A DNA stretch of 64,000 nt, taken from Paraphysoderma sedebokerense (Eukaryota > Blastocladiomycota > Physodermatomycetes > Physodermatales > Physodermataceae). A program made the translations under genes and the position numbers. A model generated the notes under the pieces. That model was not told where the DNA came from. It ran no database searches and saw only the letters and a program-made list of their open reading frames with translations. The stretch covers positions 1 to 64,000 of the forward strand of contig JAHLJZ010000008.1 of the NCBI GenBank assembly GCA_025602915.1, given 5' to 3'. Below, piece after piece: positions 1 through 11,248 of this stretch (the stretch's first letter is position 1; each line of letters opens with the position of its first letter).

Positions 1-966
1 TTCCTTCAATCGCGATAATACATCATCAATACCTTGGTTATATTGTTCGGTAACCTGACTTTTCAGTTCTCTGAACTCTGTCGTATAAAACTCCTTTGCC
101 AATATGTATAATCGTTGAATGTTTGCGTGTCTCTCCGCATGTTCCCGCTGTTTCGTACTCTCGTTTTGAGTGCGGATAAAGTTCGCCGCAATGTTAAAGT
201 CTGCGAGAAGCTCTACAAAACTATGGGTTAATCTTTGAAAGTCAGTTGGCATCGTCTAAATGAAAGTTATAAAAACCTTCGAGTTTTCTCTCTAGTACAG
301 TTTGCTCGTGATCATTGCCCGTCACGATTCTCATATATTCATCCCTGGCTCTCGTGCGCGAATCCTGTAGCAAAGGTTCAACAGATGCAACAGAGTTTTC
401 TGCCACGCGATCGAAGATGTTTTGAATTTCTGCATTCAACAATGCCTTGGTTAGGGTGACAGCCGTCTCTAAATTTAAATTAGCCTCGATTTGTCTTTGT
501 TCATCATTTCTAGAGCGGATCTCATCGAAATCACGGTCCATTTCGGCCATCAGCTCTGGTACCCGGAATATTAAAACAATCAAAGGCAAACGTTCGGTAA
601 GATATCCTGGCAAGGAAACCACGGATGAAAAACAATCTAACCAACCGTGTACTTTCTGCTGAAACAATTCGCCGTCCGTTCGGATATCCGTTGGAAAATA
701 CCCTGGCAAGAAAACTACGGATGAAGAATGATCTAACCAACCGTCTACGTTCCTCTTAAATTCTTCTGTCGTGTTTTCCTTCAATCGCGATAATACATCA
801 TCAATACCTTGGTTATATTGTTCGGTAACCTGACTTTTCAGCTGTCTGAACTCTGTCGTATAAAACTCCTTTGCCAATATGTATGATCGTTGAATGTTTG
901 CGTGTTTCTCCGCATCTTCCCGCTGTTTCGTACTCTCGTTTTGAGTGCGGATTATATTAGCCGCGA
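1..966. repeat. Direct internal duplication, 775-bp period, inside the GBP-like gene
   Basis: Bases 1 to about 190 and 776 to about 966 match almost exactly, with only a handful of substitutions over the first 170 bases. On the minus strand both encode a helical unit containing IRTQNESTKQRE and YILAKEFYTTEF. The copies are separated by an intron near 210-240, and a corresponding intron precedes the other unit near 995-1045. The high identity means a recent exon or segment duplication that lengthens the helical stalk. More units may continue to the left of the window. Confidence 0.9.
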
Positions 967-2683
967 TGCTACATTCCGCAAGAAGTTCTATCATAAGGCA
1001 ATCGTTAGTTTCGACGAGTTGAAGAACGACAAGTACATTCCGAGAAACCTTTCTCTTTATCTTTTACTACTTCATCATCCTGAAATTCTTCGAGGGCTGA
1101 CTTGAACTCTTCCAAAACATCGGTTTTGAGGGCATTCATGGCAAATTCGATATCCGACCTAGACTTTTCCAAAATCTCATTTCGCAGTTTTTCCGTTTCC
1201 TGGACAATAAGATCTCTTGATTTAGCGAAAACATTTTGGATCTTTAGAATTTTGTGTTGTTCTTTCACAAGCTCTTCAAGCTTCTTAGCTTGACAATTCT
1301 GAAAGCGGATAGAATTGCAGATAATTTTGTAGTCTGCGCTCAAATCTGTTTTGCGAAAATCAATATCCGTTAATATGATGTCACTTTCTAAAGGAAGCAA
1401 ATGTACAGGCAGGGTGAGCTAGCACAAACCATCACTTAGAGTCTTGACACATTGTTCTTGGATCTGAATATCAGTTTTTGCAAGTCTCTCCTCTAGACAT
1501 TTTTTCGCTTCTTCTTTGATCTTGCTCAAGGTAACTTCTATGTCCCCGTCATACCCACGCGGCATATTGTCTTGGACGGTTTTTATTTTGGACCCGACAT
1601 ACGTCTTGATTTCAATTTTTGCAATCTGTAACATAGAGATTTCAATCTTCTTCAGACATTCCGCCGGAATGATAACGTCACTGCAGTTCAATATATTAAT
1701 AATTGATTCAAGAAAATATGAAAAGTTGGAATATCGTAGTATCTTGCCAAACACCTGATGAGGCGGCGAACCGTTGAGTCTGTCGATGATTAGTTGTTTG
1801 ATTTCTGGCACCTCTATGGATGAGGGGCTTTCCGAGCCTAATTCTTCCGTATACCTTGATAGTGGAAGCACTTTTATATTAACAGATGCAAAATGATTTC
1901 TAAGATTTGATCGCCCTTCGTTCCTTCGTCTGATTGCTTCCGATTCCGGCTGTGATCCGTCCAGATGGGTTGACTGAGACTCGTCAACCATTAGTCTCTG
2001 ACAGAGTTCAGCCTCTTGTTGAGTACGATTATCGTGAACAACGACAACAAGGTGCCCAAGTGGACGGCAGGTCCCACTGACATCGGTCTGAGAGAACTTG
2101 ACTTTCGCTGTCAGGGACGAAATCTCTTCCTGGTCACGAACATAATATTAGCTCGATGTATAGTATAAACTAGAATATACATACTACTATCACAATGAAA
2201 GCAAAACATAAACTTACAAGAAATTTATCAACATTGAGTGGTCCAGTAACACAGTAAATAAAAACCTAAAGCATCTTGAGTCGAACGGATATTATTCTAG
2301 CGTAAAAAATGGTAGCATACTTTTGAAAACAACATTGCTAGCGTCTGAAGCCGGAGGAGGTGTTCGTCGGACGCCTCACCTGAACCTTCCACATTCATTA
2401 GAACGGTCTTTGTAGCATCGCCCAATGTAATTTCTGGAGATATCTCAATCCCCGAAGTGCACCTATCGTTATTATGAACATCAAATATGGATGGCGAATT
2501 GGCGAGGAATTTCAGCAGCCATGATCTTCCAGACCTTGCTCTTCCTACCACGCTAACAATATTCAAATGTTCATCAACTGACGGTAAATTGTGCGGATGA
2601 AATTGTAGCTGCGTCGAAGTGCTGTCTGTGGCTCCACCAGGAATTTGCACTATTTTTGAAACTTCCAGAGTTGTACCCGGCAT
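1..2683 (-). CDS. Guanylate-binding-protein-like large GTPase with coiled-coil repeats (partial, runs off left edge)
   Basis: The start is the ATG at 2681-2683. Exon 1 (2321-2683) has a GBP/atlastin-type G1 region, GRARSGRSWLLKFL, then CTSGIEI (switch I Thr) and VEGSGEA (G3). A 48-nt exon at 2218-2265 (VFIYCVTGPLNVDKFL) and an exon from about 2129 (LVVVVHDN in the G4-like position) restore the GBP order. Further exons (about 1380-1045, 994-242 and the next unit) encode long charged helices, like the GBP helical stalk. Family knowledge: GBPs are dynamin-superfamily GTPases that oligomerise on membranes. Odd: the P-loop Lys is Arg, and the Asp of G3 is Asn (NVEG instead of DTEG), so normal GTP hydrolysis is doubtful. 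The 3' part lies outside the window. A GBP-like fold is fairly sure; the function is not known. Confidence 0.72.
600..750. repeat. Short 96-bp-period repeat (32 residues) in the GBP-like gene
   Basis: Bases 601-648 and 697-744 are near copies at a spacing of 96 bp. On the minus strand they encode GWLDCFSSVVSLPGY and GWLDHSSSVVFLPGY. The period is a multiple of three, so the repeat lies in frame. It interrupts the otherwise charged helical stalk with a Trp/Pro/Gly-containing linker. No family assignment was possible. Confidence 0.8.
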
Positions 2684-4249
2684 GATTTCTAAGTTGAAAA
2701 GGTGTAATCAATTTTCAAGGGTAACTAATTACTTCTTTTATTTGGTTTTTCTTTCGTCCGCCCGGGCAACTGTGGAATGTTCCTTTTGAATCTTTCAAAA
2801 ACTTCGTAATACTACTTCATGTATTTCCAGGAGTCTTTGCACACACTTCAATTCCTTCAAATTCGTCATGACCATCCAGGCTTCCAGACTCCAGTGACCT
2901 TCCGGATTTTTGTATGGACAAAATTTCTACGCTGCAATTCATTATAACTTCAGTATTTTAGACGACTTTGTAAGAAAAGCATACTCACCACCCCTTAGAA
3001 TTCAACAAGTTCAAATGCTATTCGGAGACTGAGGTTGCGCGAATATAAAAAATAATTATGAACACCCGTTTTGGAATTTGCAAGTGCAGCGAATGTGTGG
3101 CGATAAATCTCGAATTCTCGCAAGTCGCGATTGAAATGTTTGTCGTTCGGCACTTGGGGCCTCAAAACTTGGCACGCTCGGTCAGGCGGAGTCGTCGAAT
3201 TATCGATTAACAGAAATTAACCCATAGATGCCCCACAGTCAGATGAGAGGATAAAGCTACCATGAAAGTATCACACGTATATGCAGTAGCACGCTGGTTT
3301 TTCATTCCCAATTTTATCACTGAAGGTAGGATTAAACGAAATGCTGGGCTCTCTGTGCAAGTATCTAGCCACACGAGCCAGTGAACCTATATCAAAAGCT
3401 GCAACCAGAAGTGAGGTGTCGGTGAGTCATTTCACAATTCCAGTCATTATATTGTTAGCAAAAGAGAACCGGTGAGGATGTGCTTAATTTGGTTCTGGGG
3501 AAATTGATTATCGGAGCGGAACTTATTTAAATTAACGGAGGTATGAACAACCTAACCTAAAGCCCGCCATGTGTGCTATTCGAGGGCAGCTAGGTAGCAG
3601 TCAACCAGGACAAAATTGTATTTAAAAGAATTTCACAAATTAACATCATATTTTGAAATTCTTTTCGGCAACGATGCGCCAGCCGCCACAGAAGTCGAAT
3701 CTCTCTGGTTTAAACCTAGTCAAGTACTATTGGACAGTATTATACTAGTCGGAGACGTCTGAGAGCCTGATGGCAGATCAACCCTTATAATAACGAAGCA
3801 AGAGAAAACGCTTCATGTCCATGTTGCTGGATTCTTTGTGTAACGGACTTGGTAGTTTGATCCGTGTTCCAGCAAGTGATGCGAATGTTTCTGATTGTTG
3901 GTGAAATGCTCAAGTCCGAGTGACGCATCACTTTAAAGTTATATAGACAATAGTTTTATATTGTCAATATGTGTGGTTTCACTGTTGCGAGAGTTTGCTC
4001 CCTGTGCTATCGCCTAGTGACAATGAGTCGGGCGAACATTTGTCACTGCACACGTTGTCACTACAATACAAGATGCAACCAACGTTGACAAAGCATAGAA
4101 AGTGTTCATATCGATGCCAGATGAAGACTGTCGAGATCATATCCCTGCTTTGTGATGTAACGGGGTACTCGCCGACTCCTTTTTGTCCTATTTAAGATGA
4201 GCGAGAATAAACCTGTCACTGTACGGTACACACCTTAGCAACAGCGATC
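2684..4249. other. Intergenic region between divergent genes
   Basis: No convincing gene, tRNA or repeat was seen. The only open frame (3971-4195, plus) has no recognisable content. An A/T-rich CTATTTAAG at 4189-4197, about 55 nt before the guanine deaminase ATG, could be a TATA-like promoter element; this is inference only. Confidence 0.4.
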
Positions 4250-5995
4250 ATGGCCCAATTTCGCTCCTCCTCCTCTCTAATTCTCATCTTTTTGTCTATT
4301 CTTTTCTCCATCGTCGTCGTCAGAGCGATGCCGTCCACACCGGTTGATTTACCCCCTCATCAAGTCTTCCGGGGGACCATTATCCACAGCACACGGTTCT
4401 CCCATCTCGATATCTTCCAAGATGGCGTAGTAGCTGTCGACAATCGCGGAAAAGTAAGTACCAAGCAATTCACCGTTAACCCAGGCATTTACCGTACCCT
4501 TTCACTAATACCAATTGTGGTAAATCATAGATCTTATTCCTCGCTGATAGTTCAGAAGCCGACGCTTTACTTCGACAGCATAACATTGCAAGTGAAAACA
4601 TCAAGAAACTCCGACCAGGCCAGTTCATCATTCCCGGGTTTGTGGACACCCACACTCACATTCCGCAGTATGTCTTTGCCGGTACCGGCATGGACCTCCC
4701 CCTTCTTGATTGGCTTAAAAAGTATACCTTTCCTCGCGAGTCCGAATTCAACAATCAAAATAAACAGTACGCTCAAATGGCTACCGAGAGAGCCTTGAAG
4801 AGACATTTAAAGTGTGGAACTACGAGTGCTACCTACTTTTCTTCCATTTATTTGGACCATATAAAGATTGTGACGGATCAAGTGGAAAAGTAAGTTTTTC
4901 ATTCATCTCTACCCGACTGCTGCTGCATCCTGGAACACCTCTTACTTGAGAAAGCAATTGACACTCGCATTATCAATCCAGACTGGGTCAGCGTGCGTAC
5001 GTTGGTAAGGTCAATATGGATAGAAACTCTCCAGACTCCTATATAGAAGATACAGTCACAAGTATCCGTGATACAGAAGAGTTTATCAATTACGTACAAA
5101 GCAAAGAGAATTCACTCATCACCCCCATTATCACTCCGCGTTTTGTCCCGACTTGTTCCGCACAACTAATGAAGGTAGGTTTGGAGAAGATTGTCGTTAT
5201 TGAATAGAAATTCTGACTATTTTGTACTATTAGGCTTTGGGTGATCTCGCCAAAAAGTATAACGTCCCAATTCAATCTCACATCTCTGAGAACAAAGCAG
5301 AAGTGAACTGGGTAGCTGAACTCCACCCCAACATCGCTGAGGGTTCTTACGCCGGAGTCTACGATCACTTTGGCTTATTGACTGATAAAACTATTATGGC
5401 GCATGCAGTCCACCTGACGAAGGAAGAACGGGCTCTATTCAAAGCCCGTGGAGCTGGGATCAGTCATTGTCCTAATTCAAATTTGGCTCTTACCAGTGGT
5501 GTTTTGAATGTCAGGCAAATAGTGGAAGAAGGTATTAAAGTCGGTTTAGGTACCGACGTGGCCGGTGGTTTTTCGGTATATATGGATTTTGTTCCTCCTA
5601 CTCTGTAAAAAAGGCATCTCACCATTCCTTCGGTATAGCCGTCCATGCTTGATGCCATGCGCATGGCATTCCTCAGCTCAAAACTTGTCAACATTATCTC
5701 CGACGCCGGCTCCCCAGACTACAACCGCATCACTCCACTAAACGTTCCTGAAGTCTTTTACCTGGCCACTGTTGGTTCCGCCCAAGTGATGGGTTTATCT
5801 GACACCATTGGTAACTTTGAACCCGGAAAAGAGTTTGATGCTCTCTTGATTGATGCTACCGTCCCCGATAGTCCGTTTCATCTTTTCCCCCATGATGACG
5901 CTTTCAGTACATTTGAAAAATTCATTTTTAATGGCGACGATAGAAATATTGTAAAGGTCTACGTGAAGGGAAAATTGGTGTCTGAAAGGCGGTAG
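4250..5995 (+). CDS. GUD1: Guanine deaminase with N-terminal signal peptide
   Basis: Five exons (4250-4453, 4531-4889, 4982-5174, 5234-5575, 5639-5995) join in frame to 484 residues. The protein carries the amidohydrolase metal and catalytic set of guanine deaminases: PGFVDTHTH, KVNMDRNSPD, SHISENKAEVNW, MAHAVHLT, HCPNSNLAL and GTDVAGGFS. It would convert guanine to xanthine and ammonia with zinc. Unusually, the N-terminus before the usual start of the enzyme is a classic secretion signal: SSSLILIFLSILFSIVVV followed by RA-M at the likely cleavage site. Family members are normally cytosolic, so this points to an extracellular or endomembrane form. The first ATG gives the signal peptide; a second in-frame ATG (4328) just after it would give a cytosolic enzyme, so alternative starts are possible. 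The gene is transcribed towards 7TM-RGS gene A. Confidence 0.93.
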
Positions 5996-6437
5996 TTGAC
6001 GTTTTCGAACACATACCGTTCAAAGCTACGGATTCTATTTCGATACTTTGTCTAAATGATTTATATTTTGGTTCACCTATTCATCCTTGATACCAACGCA
6101 ACTTTATATAACTGAATCCGTCATCACACCTTGTTACTTCCACATATTAATTCAATGATTGTATTTCTAAAATAGAGTAATAGATAGCTTATACAGTCCA
6201 TCAATAAGCACCTGCAAAGAAGATAGGAATCCCTCCCCTCGCTTGGAACTCTCTGCCCACACGCACAGAGGATGCATACAAATAGGTATATGTGCATCAG
6301 TTTAGCACAGAACCTGCTTAATCTGGCCTGTCTACTTGTCGGCAAACGAATGTCTTGAGCAGCTATTGAATTGATGATGATATTTATTATATTTAACAAC
6401 CATAAATTATTAGACTCCAGAAATTAACTTAATGGAA
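5996..6437. other. Intergenic region between convergent genes
   Basis: About 440 bp between the 3' ends of guanine deaminase (plus) and 7TM-RGS gene A (minus). It is A/T-rich and holds no coding or RNA feature that I can support. A minus-strand open frame at 6124-6399 has no recognisable content. Confidence 0.4.
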
Positions 6438-8417
6438 TCACACCAAGGCAAGTTTACTCATACTCTTTCCTGTTTGTGCACTTATTCGTTTCAACAACCG
6501 CGGATAACTATTCGTGTACTATTAAACCAAATCGCATCATGAAAATAAAAAGAGAGGTAAGGTAAGCCTCAACTGAACAATTTCAATTCATGTAACTCAA
6601 TACGCACCATTAATTGCACAATTTCTCTTCGTGCCGGTTCCAATATTTCGATCGAAAAATTTTGATCGTGGATGGCATTCATGATTTCTTTTCGTGTACG
6701 TGAGGTTAAATTCAATTCGTGGGGTGACCCCGCGGCGACAAATGTTTTCGCGATATGGAAAACGTGTCGGTGAACTGCATCTGGGTTGTCGCTGATGTAT
6801 GAAGAGTTTTTAGAGTCGGTGGGAAATAAACAAATATATTCTTCGTAGAATAACGCGTTTTCTGGGCAAATAAAAGGGATGTGAGTGCGAATTTTAAATG
6901 AATATAAGATTGATCTGGGACTTACCGATACAAAAATCTTCTGCTAAAATTTCTTTTAATTGTGAAAATAATACATTATCATTCAACACTTTTTGAAACG
7001 ACTCCAAACTATACGACAACAAAGCTTGTTGATTATTCTCTCTTCTATTGAACACAGCATAAACAGCCGGTAACGTTATCGATATCGTGTGACACACAAC
7101 ACTTAATAGTACAAGCCAAATGGTGGGTCCGGTACTGATTACCATAATCCATGACGGTATCAGGAACATGAGCATCCACAGAAGAAAACAGGGAATGTAG
7201 ATTCCTAGAGCTACTATTTGTTCGAGTCGCATGTAGAGGTTATCTTGTACCTGGGTTTTTGAGCCAGAGAATAAAGTCAGGTTGTCTGATGGATGAGCAT
7301 GGCTGTAGTTGATACTTACATTTCGTAATAAGTACATAAAATATGGTAAAAGAAAAAAATAAATAACCGAAAAAATATACATTGGCTGTATAAAAAATAT
7401 AAATTTGTCAATTAACCGAGAGAATTCACGTAACTACGGGAAAGAACTTTAAACAACGTACGATCCAATCCTTTCCTTGTGCCGAAAACCTCGGATCCAA
7501 AGCAGCAGAAGTAAACCCACTAGTGTAACCGATCACCATCAGAAAAACTAACAACTCAAATAATAATGTCCACCCAACACATTTCATGACAGATTTCACC
7601 CCGAAATTTGCTTGAATCCCAGTTTCTTGTATCAATTGATACTTATTTTTTCCATCAGATTGAGACTGATGATGAGGTTCTGTTCCGACTATTTTTCTTT
7701 GTAATGCAAAAATTAATCGTTCCGCGTGATTCTAAATTAAAGAAAATAGTAAAAATCAATGAACGAAATAGTTCCCCTGAACATGACATCGCTTGTGTTA
7801 TCTCGCTTCTTTTGAGGAGTCAGGGATACATTTGACCTACCAGTCCCAATTGTTTTACGATGTGTTCCATGTTGTTTGTTTTGTGATTTAACATTGCTCC
7901 AAGACGGTTGGTATAGTACTCATTCAACAAGATGGTGGCTCTCAAAAAGTACGTTAATTGCCACGATATTGAGCACTAAATCGATATAGAGTCAATATGA
8001 AATAGTTGCGTTCAATTTATCGATAATTAAGTTAATTGAGGTAAGAATACGTACGAAATAATTAGTGAATAACAGTAGCAGCCAGGGAACTGAAAAAAAG
8101 ACGTATGGCCAGCTGTATATGCGACGTGTGGAAATTCAAATATCAGTCAATATCATGTGTCATATTTCGCACACACACAACTACTGCAAAACCACTGCTT
8201 CATGTCAAAGAATAACATACACTAGAAGCTTTGCAAGCCAAACATTTGAAGCTCCAAATACCGCAACAACTTGAACCATACAAATTGTTACATTTCTTTT
8301 TCGAATAATTTCTTTCTTCCGTTGAGTCCAAAATAGGAGGGTTGATGATAATAAATAAACGTTCCAGGAAATAGCAACCGCAAGATAATTTCTGACTTGG
8401 TCTTCTTCGGAAGTCAT
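6438..8417 (-). CDS. 7TM-RGS receptor, gene A (subtype II)
   Basis: Multi-exon gene with start at 8417 (MTSEEDQVRNYL) and stop at 6438-6440. TM1-TM2 lie in exon 1 with the loop motif KKEIIRKRN between them. TM3 follows in a short exon near 8060-8115, TM4 near 7440-7630, TM5 near 7310-7385, and TM6-TM7 near 7000-7240. The RGS domain begins at LESFQKVLNDNVLFSQL, continues in an exon near 6610-6860 (ENALFYEEY, then GSPHELNLTSRTRKE) and finishes in the last exon with YTNSYPRLLKRIS. Family knowledge: RGS domains speed GTP hydrolysis on G-alpha subunits, and fusion to a 7TM sensor makes a receptor that turns signalling down (plant AtRGS1 and fungal GprK types). The closest relative here is gene E, which shares the GKSM tail. 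The ligand is unknown. Confidence 0.88.
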
Positions 8418-8757
8418 AGTATCATTTGAAAAGATGGGTTTGAAATGAAATGTTCGGTTTCTGTTCTCTTTTGCTCGAACTATACAGTCAGATTGGTTCA
8501 TCCGTGCCAGAGAAGAGAAACTCACGCGATTCTTTCAGAACTACTGTGAACGATTTTTATTAATGACTTTACAAAAACTAAATTAAAATACAATGATACG
8601 ATTAAACATGAGTGATAAAATTTCAATTTAAGCAAACGGTGTCTCGCTATTACATTGATCAAGGCGATAGCGGATATTTAGATAAATTCATCTGGGCCGG
8701 TGCACCCAGACCAGTCGGGGATTAGTAGTACAAACATATACAAAATATCACAAAAAT

Positions 8758-10646
8758 TTAAACTGGTTCTTGATTCTTCTTGGCAATAGAGATTCTTCTC
8801 AGTAGTCTCGGATAAGAATTTTGATACTAGAAAGTGAATAACCATTCAGAATCGTTACTTCTCCAATCTGGTATTTATTCAAACTAGACGGGAAAGAACC
8901 TACCATCATTTGAACCACTTCCTCTTTAGCTGGTTCTAGGATGTCAGCGGAAAGTTGTCCCCCTCTTTGCGATGCAGCAACAATCGCTCGTCGAGTTTTG
9001 GATGTGATGTTCAATTCGTTGGGTGCACCACTGACGATAAAGTTTTTAATGATACTTTGAATATGAAGCTGAGTACCTTCAGCATCAAGGATAGTGTGAG
9101 TTTGTTTGCTCAGTCCGCTCGGAACGAGGGCGCCATATTCTTCCATGAACAACGCATTTTCTGTTTAATCCAAAGTTATCAATGTGGTCCGGAATGTGGA
9201 CAGCTGTATGATGTAGAGTATCTAATTACCAATGGAAAAATTTTCAACCAATATCTGTTTCAGCTCCCCGAAAAGGAATGGATCGTTGAGAACACGGGAG
9301 AAAGATTCAAGAGAGCTGTTCAGCAGTGCTTTTTGGTCACTGGTATCCCTCTTCAGCAACGCGTATAATGCTGGTGCGGTGACAGTGGTTGTATGAGCGA
9401 TTGTGAGAAGAATGACGAACCACATAGTATGACCGAATGTGAATACATTGGCGACAGCACGTACGTAATACGTTAAAAAGTATAATACGAAAAAAGGGTA
9501 GAAGAAAACGAGAGCAACAGTTTGTTCTAGTTTCAAGTACAAAGAATCTTTGACCTATTGAAGTCGTTAGAAATAGTTCTCGCAGATTCGGGAGGAGCAA
9601 AATAGGAGCATACACTTCTTAGAAGATAAACAAATGCTGGTACCAGCAACATGAATATGAAAGTGACGAGATATAAAATCTTAAAAGAACCCATTTTCAA
9701 ATTAATATAATGTCGCACTATATCACAGTAAATTAACTTTACTTACGATCCATTCTAATCCGTTGGTAGCGAGGTTGGGCGCCAGAGCTTTAGTTGAAAA
9801 CCCGAAAGTGTACCCCGTAACAACTAAGACGATGATCAATTCGACAATCGTCGAATATAGGAACCATTTTAACAGAGCGTAGAATCCGATTCCTCTCACT
9901 ATACCAACTTTGTTGGTTAACAGCGCGATTGTTTCTTGCCTGTTGTGAGAAGAAGAGGATGGTTGTCCAATTGTTACAAGTTTTTTCTGCAATCTAAGCG
10001 CAAATTTCTCTCCTTTGTTCTGGAAACAGAGATTTAGTAGGGTTAACCACTTGCAGAAGTCCGAGTAGGTTTATCCAGGCGCTTTCAACTTACCAAACAT
10101 AAAAGTTTTAACACGTCCTCTTCACTTTTAACACCGGACTTTTTGTTGATCATGCTTGCAATCTTTGCACTGTAATAGTCGTTTAACAAAATAACGGTCC
10201 GGGTGAAATAAGAGAAGTACCAATTTATCACACTCTAAATTCACTTTTTTGGGTTAATACACGAACTCTCCAACTGTAATAATTGAAAATAAACTCATCA
10301 TGAATGTCACTTACAACGTAATTGGAAACAGCAGCTACAATCCAGGGGACAGAGTTGCTTATAGAGGGCCATCTGTTGTGTAAAAATTCATATCAGACTG
10401 CCGTTAAATTACGTTTCAACTTAAGCCAATAACCGTAAACACGCACAAATTTAGCCTAGCCAACCACACATTACCGCACCACAAAGAGAAAAAGACTTGA
10501 AAAAGGCAGGCAGTGACATTTCGTTTTCGGATGAAATCTTTTTTTTGTAAAGCGCAGAATAAAATTGTTGAGCAAATGATATAAGCGTTCCACACCACAA
10601 CTGTGGTGATGTAGGCAGGAACGTCAGGAGGTGTACTGCCTTCCAT
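8758..10646 (-). CDS. 7TM-RGS receptor, gene B (subtype I)
   Basis: Start at 10646 (MEGSTPPDVPAYITTVVVW); stop at 8758-8760. Exon 1 holds TM1, the KKDFIRKRN loop and TM2. Later exons give TM4 (about 9760-9990), TM5 (PAFVYLLRS, about 9625-9690), TM6-TM7 (about 9230-9545, with FGHTMWF and TAPALYALL) and the RGS core: LESFSRVLNDPFLFGEL, ENALFMEEYGALVP, GAPNELNITSKTRR and ILEPAKEEVVQMM. The last exon (8758-8826) supplies YQNSYPRLLRRIS, the final RGS helix. It is very similar to genes C and D. The 5' flank resembles the flank of gene C, so B and C are a tandem duplication. No breaks were seen. The predicted role is an integral-membrane G-alpha GTPase activator with a built-in sensor. Confidence 0.9.
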
Positions 10647-10742
10647 GTAAGCTCCTAAGTATTTATATACCGTAAATAAAATTTTGATGAGTATTAGTAG
10701 TGGATGGAGGAAACGAGGACCACAGCGTCAATTTCCGCTGTC

Positions 10743-10900
10743 GATGACATCGATGCTTTGAAATCTCATCACAATGTGATTGACTACACGCTCTACGCGT
10801 ACAGGGGCCAACAAATTCAATGCCGATGACAACTATTTGATGGAGACGTTAGTCCTCAGAATGTCGACGACGGTCTAGAACATAATATTAATGCGGGAAG
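10743..10900. repeat. Upstream flank of gene B, homologous to the interrupted flank of gene C
   Basis: The stretch from about 10748 to 10900 aligns with 13235-13274 joined to 14624-14740, that is, across the TIR element. Shared blocks include ATTCAATGC and GATGACA-like words, and spacing agrees (about 66 against 67 bp between anchors). It is a duplicated intergenic flank and keeps the pre-insertion arrangement. Confidence 0.65.
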
Positions 10901-11248
10901 GTAGAAATTTGTGGGTTTTAGGTGAAATGTGGTGATGTAGAATTAGCTGGGGATCTGCATAATATTAGTAGAGACTTATCAATTCTGAGCAAAAACACTT
11001 TCGACAAAACGAGGTAAGAATGGGACCACATTTATTGAAAACATATTCACTAAAACATTGAAAGATGATATAACAGCTCGAATTATTTGTTTACTTAGCA
11101 ACTATCACGATAAAATCAATGTCTTCGTGCATAGTTGCGAACTTGCGTATAACCCATAAAACCAAGGTATCTCCATGCTAAATCTGAAAGGTTCTCAACA
11201 CTCCCTTAGTATTACGCAACTTAAACTCTTTTATCATGCGATGCTCTG

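Noticed and set aside
600-750. Regularly spaced repeat considered as a CRISPR-like array
   Set aside because: Only two units, coding in frame within a eukaryotic gene, with no cas genes.
7000-8420. Separate short genes for the membrane and RGS parts of the receptors
   Set aside because: Consistent GT-AG introns, phase agreement and the same order in eight copies show that they are exons of one gene.
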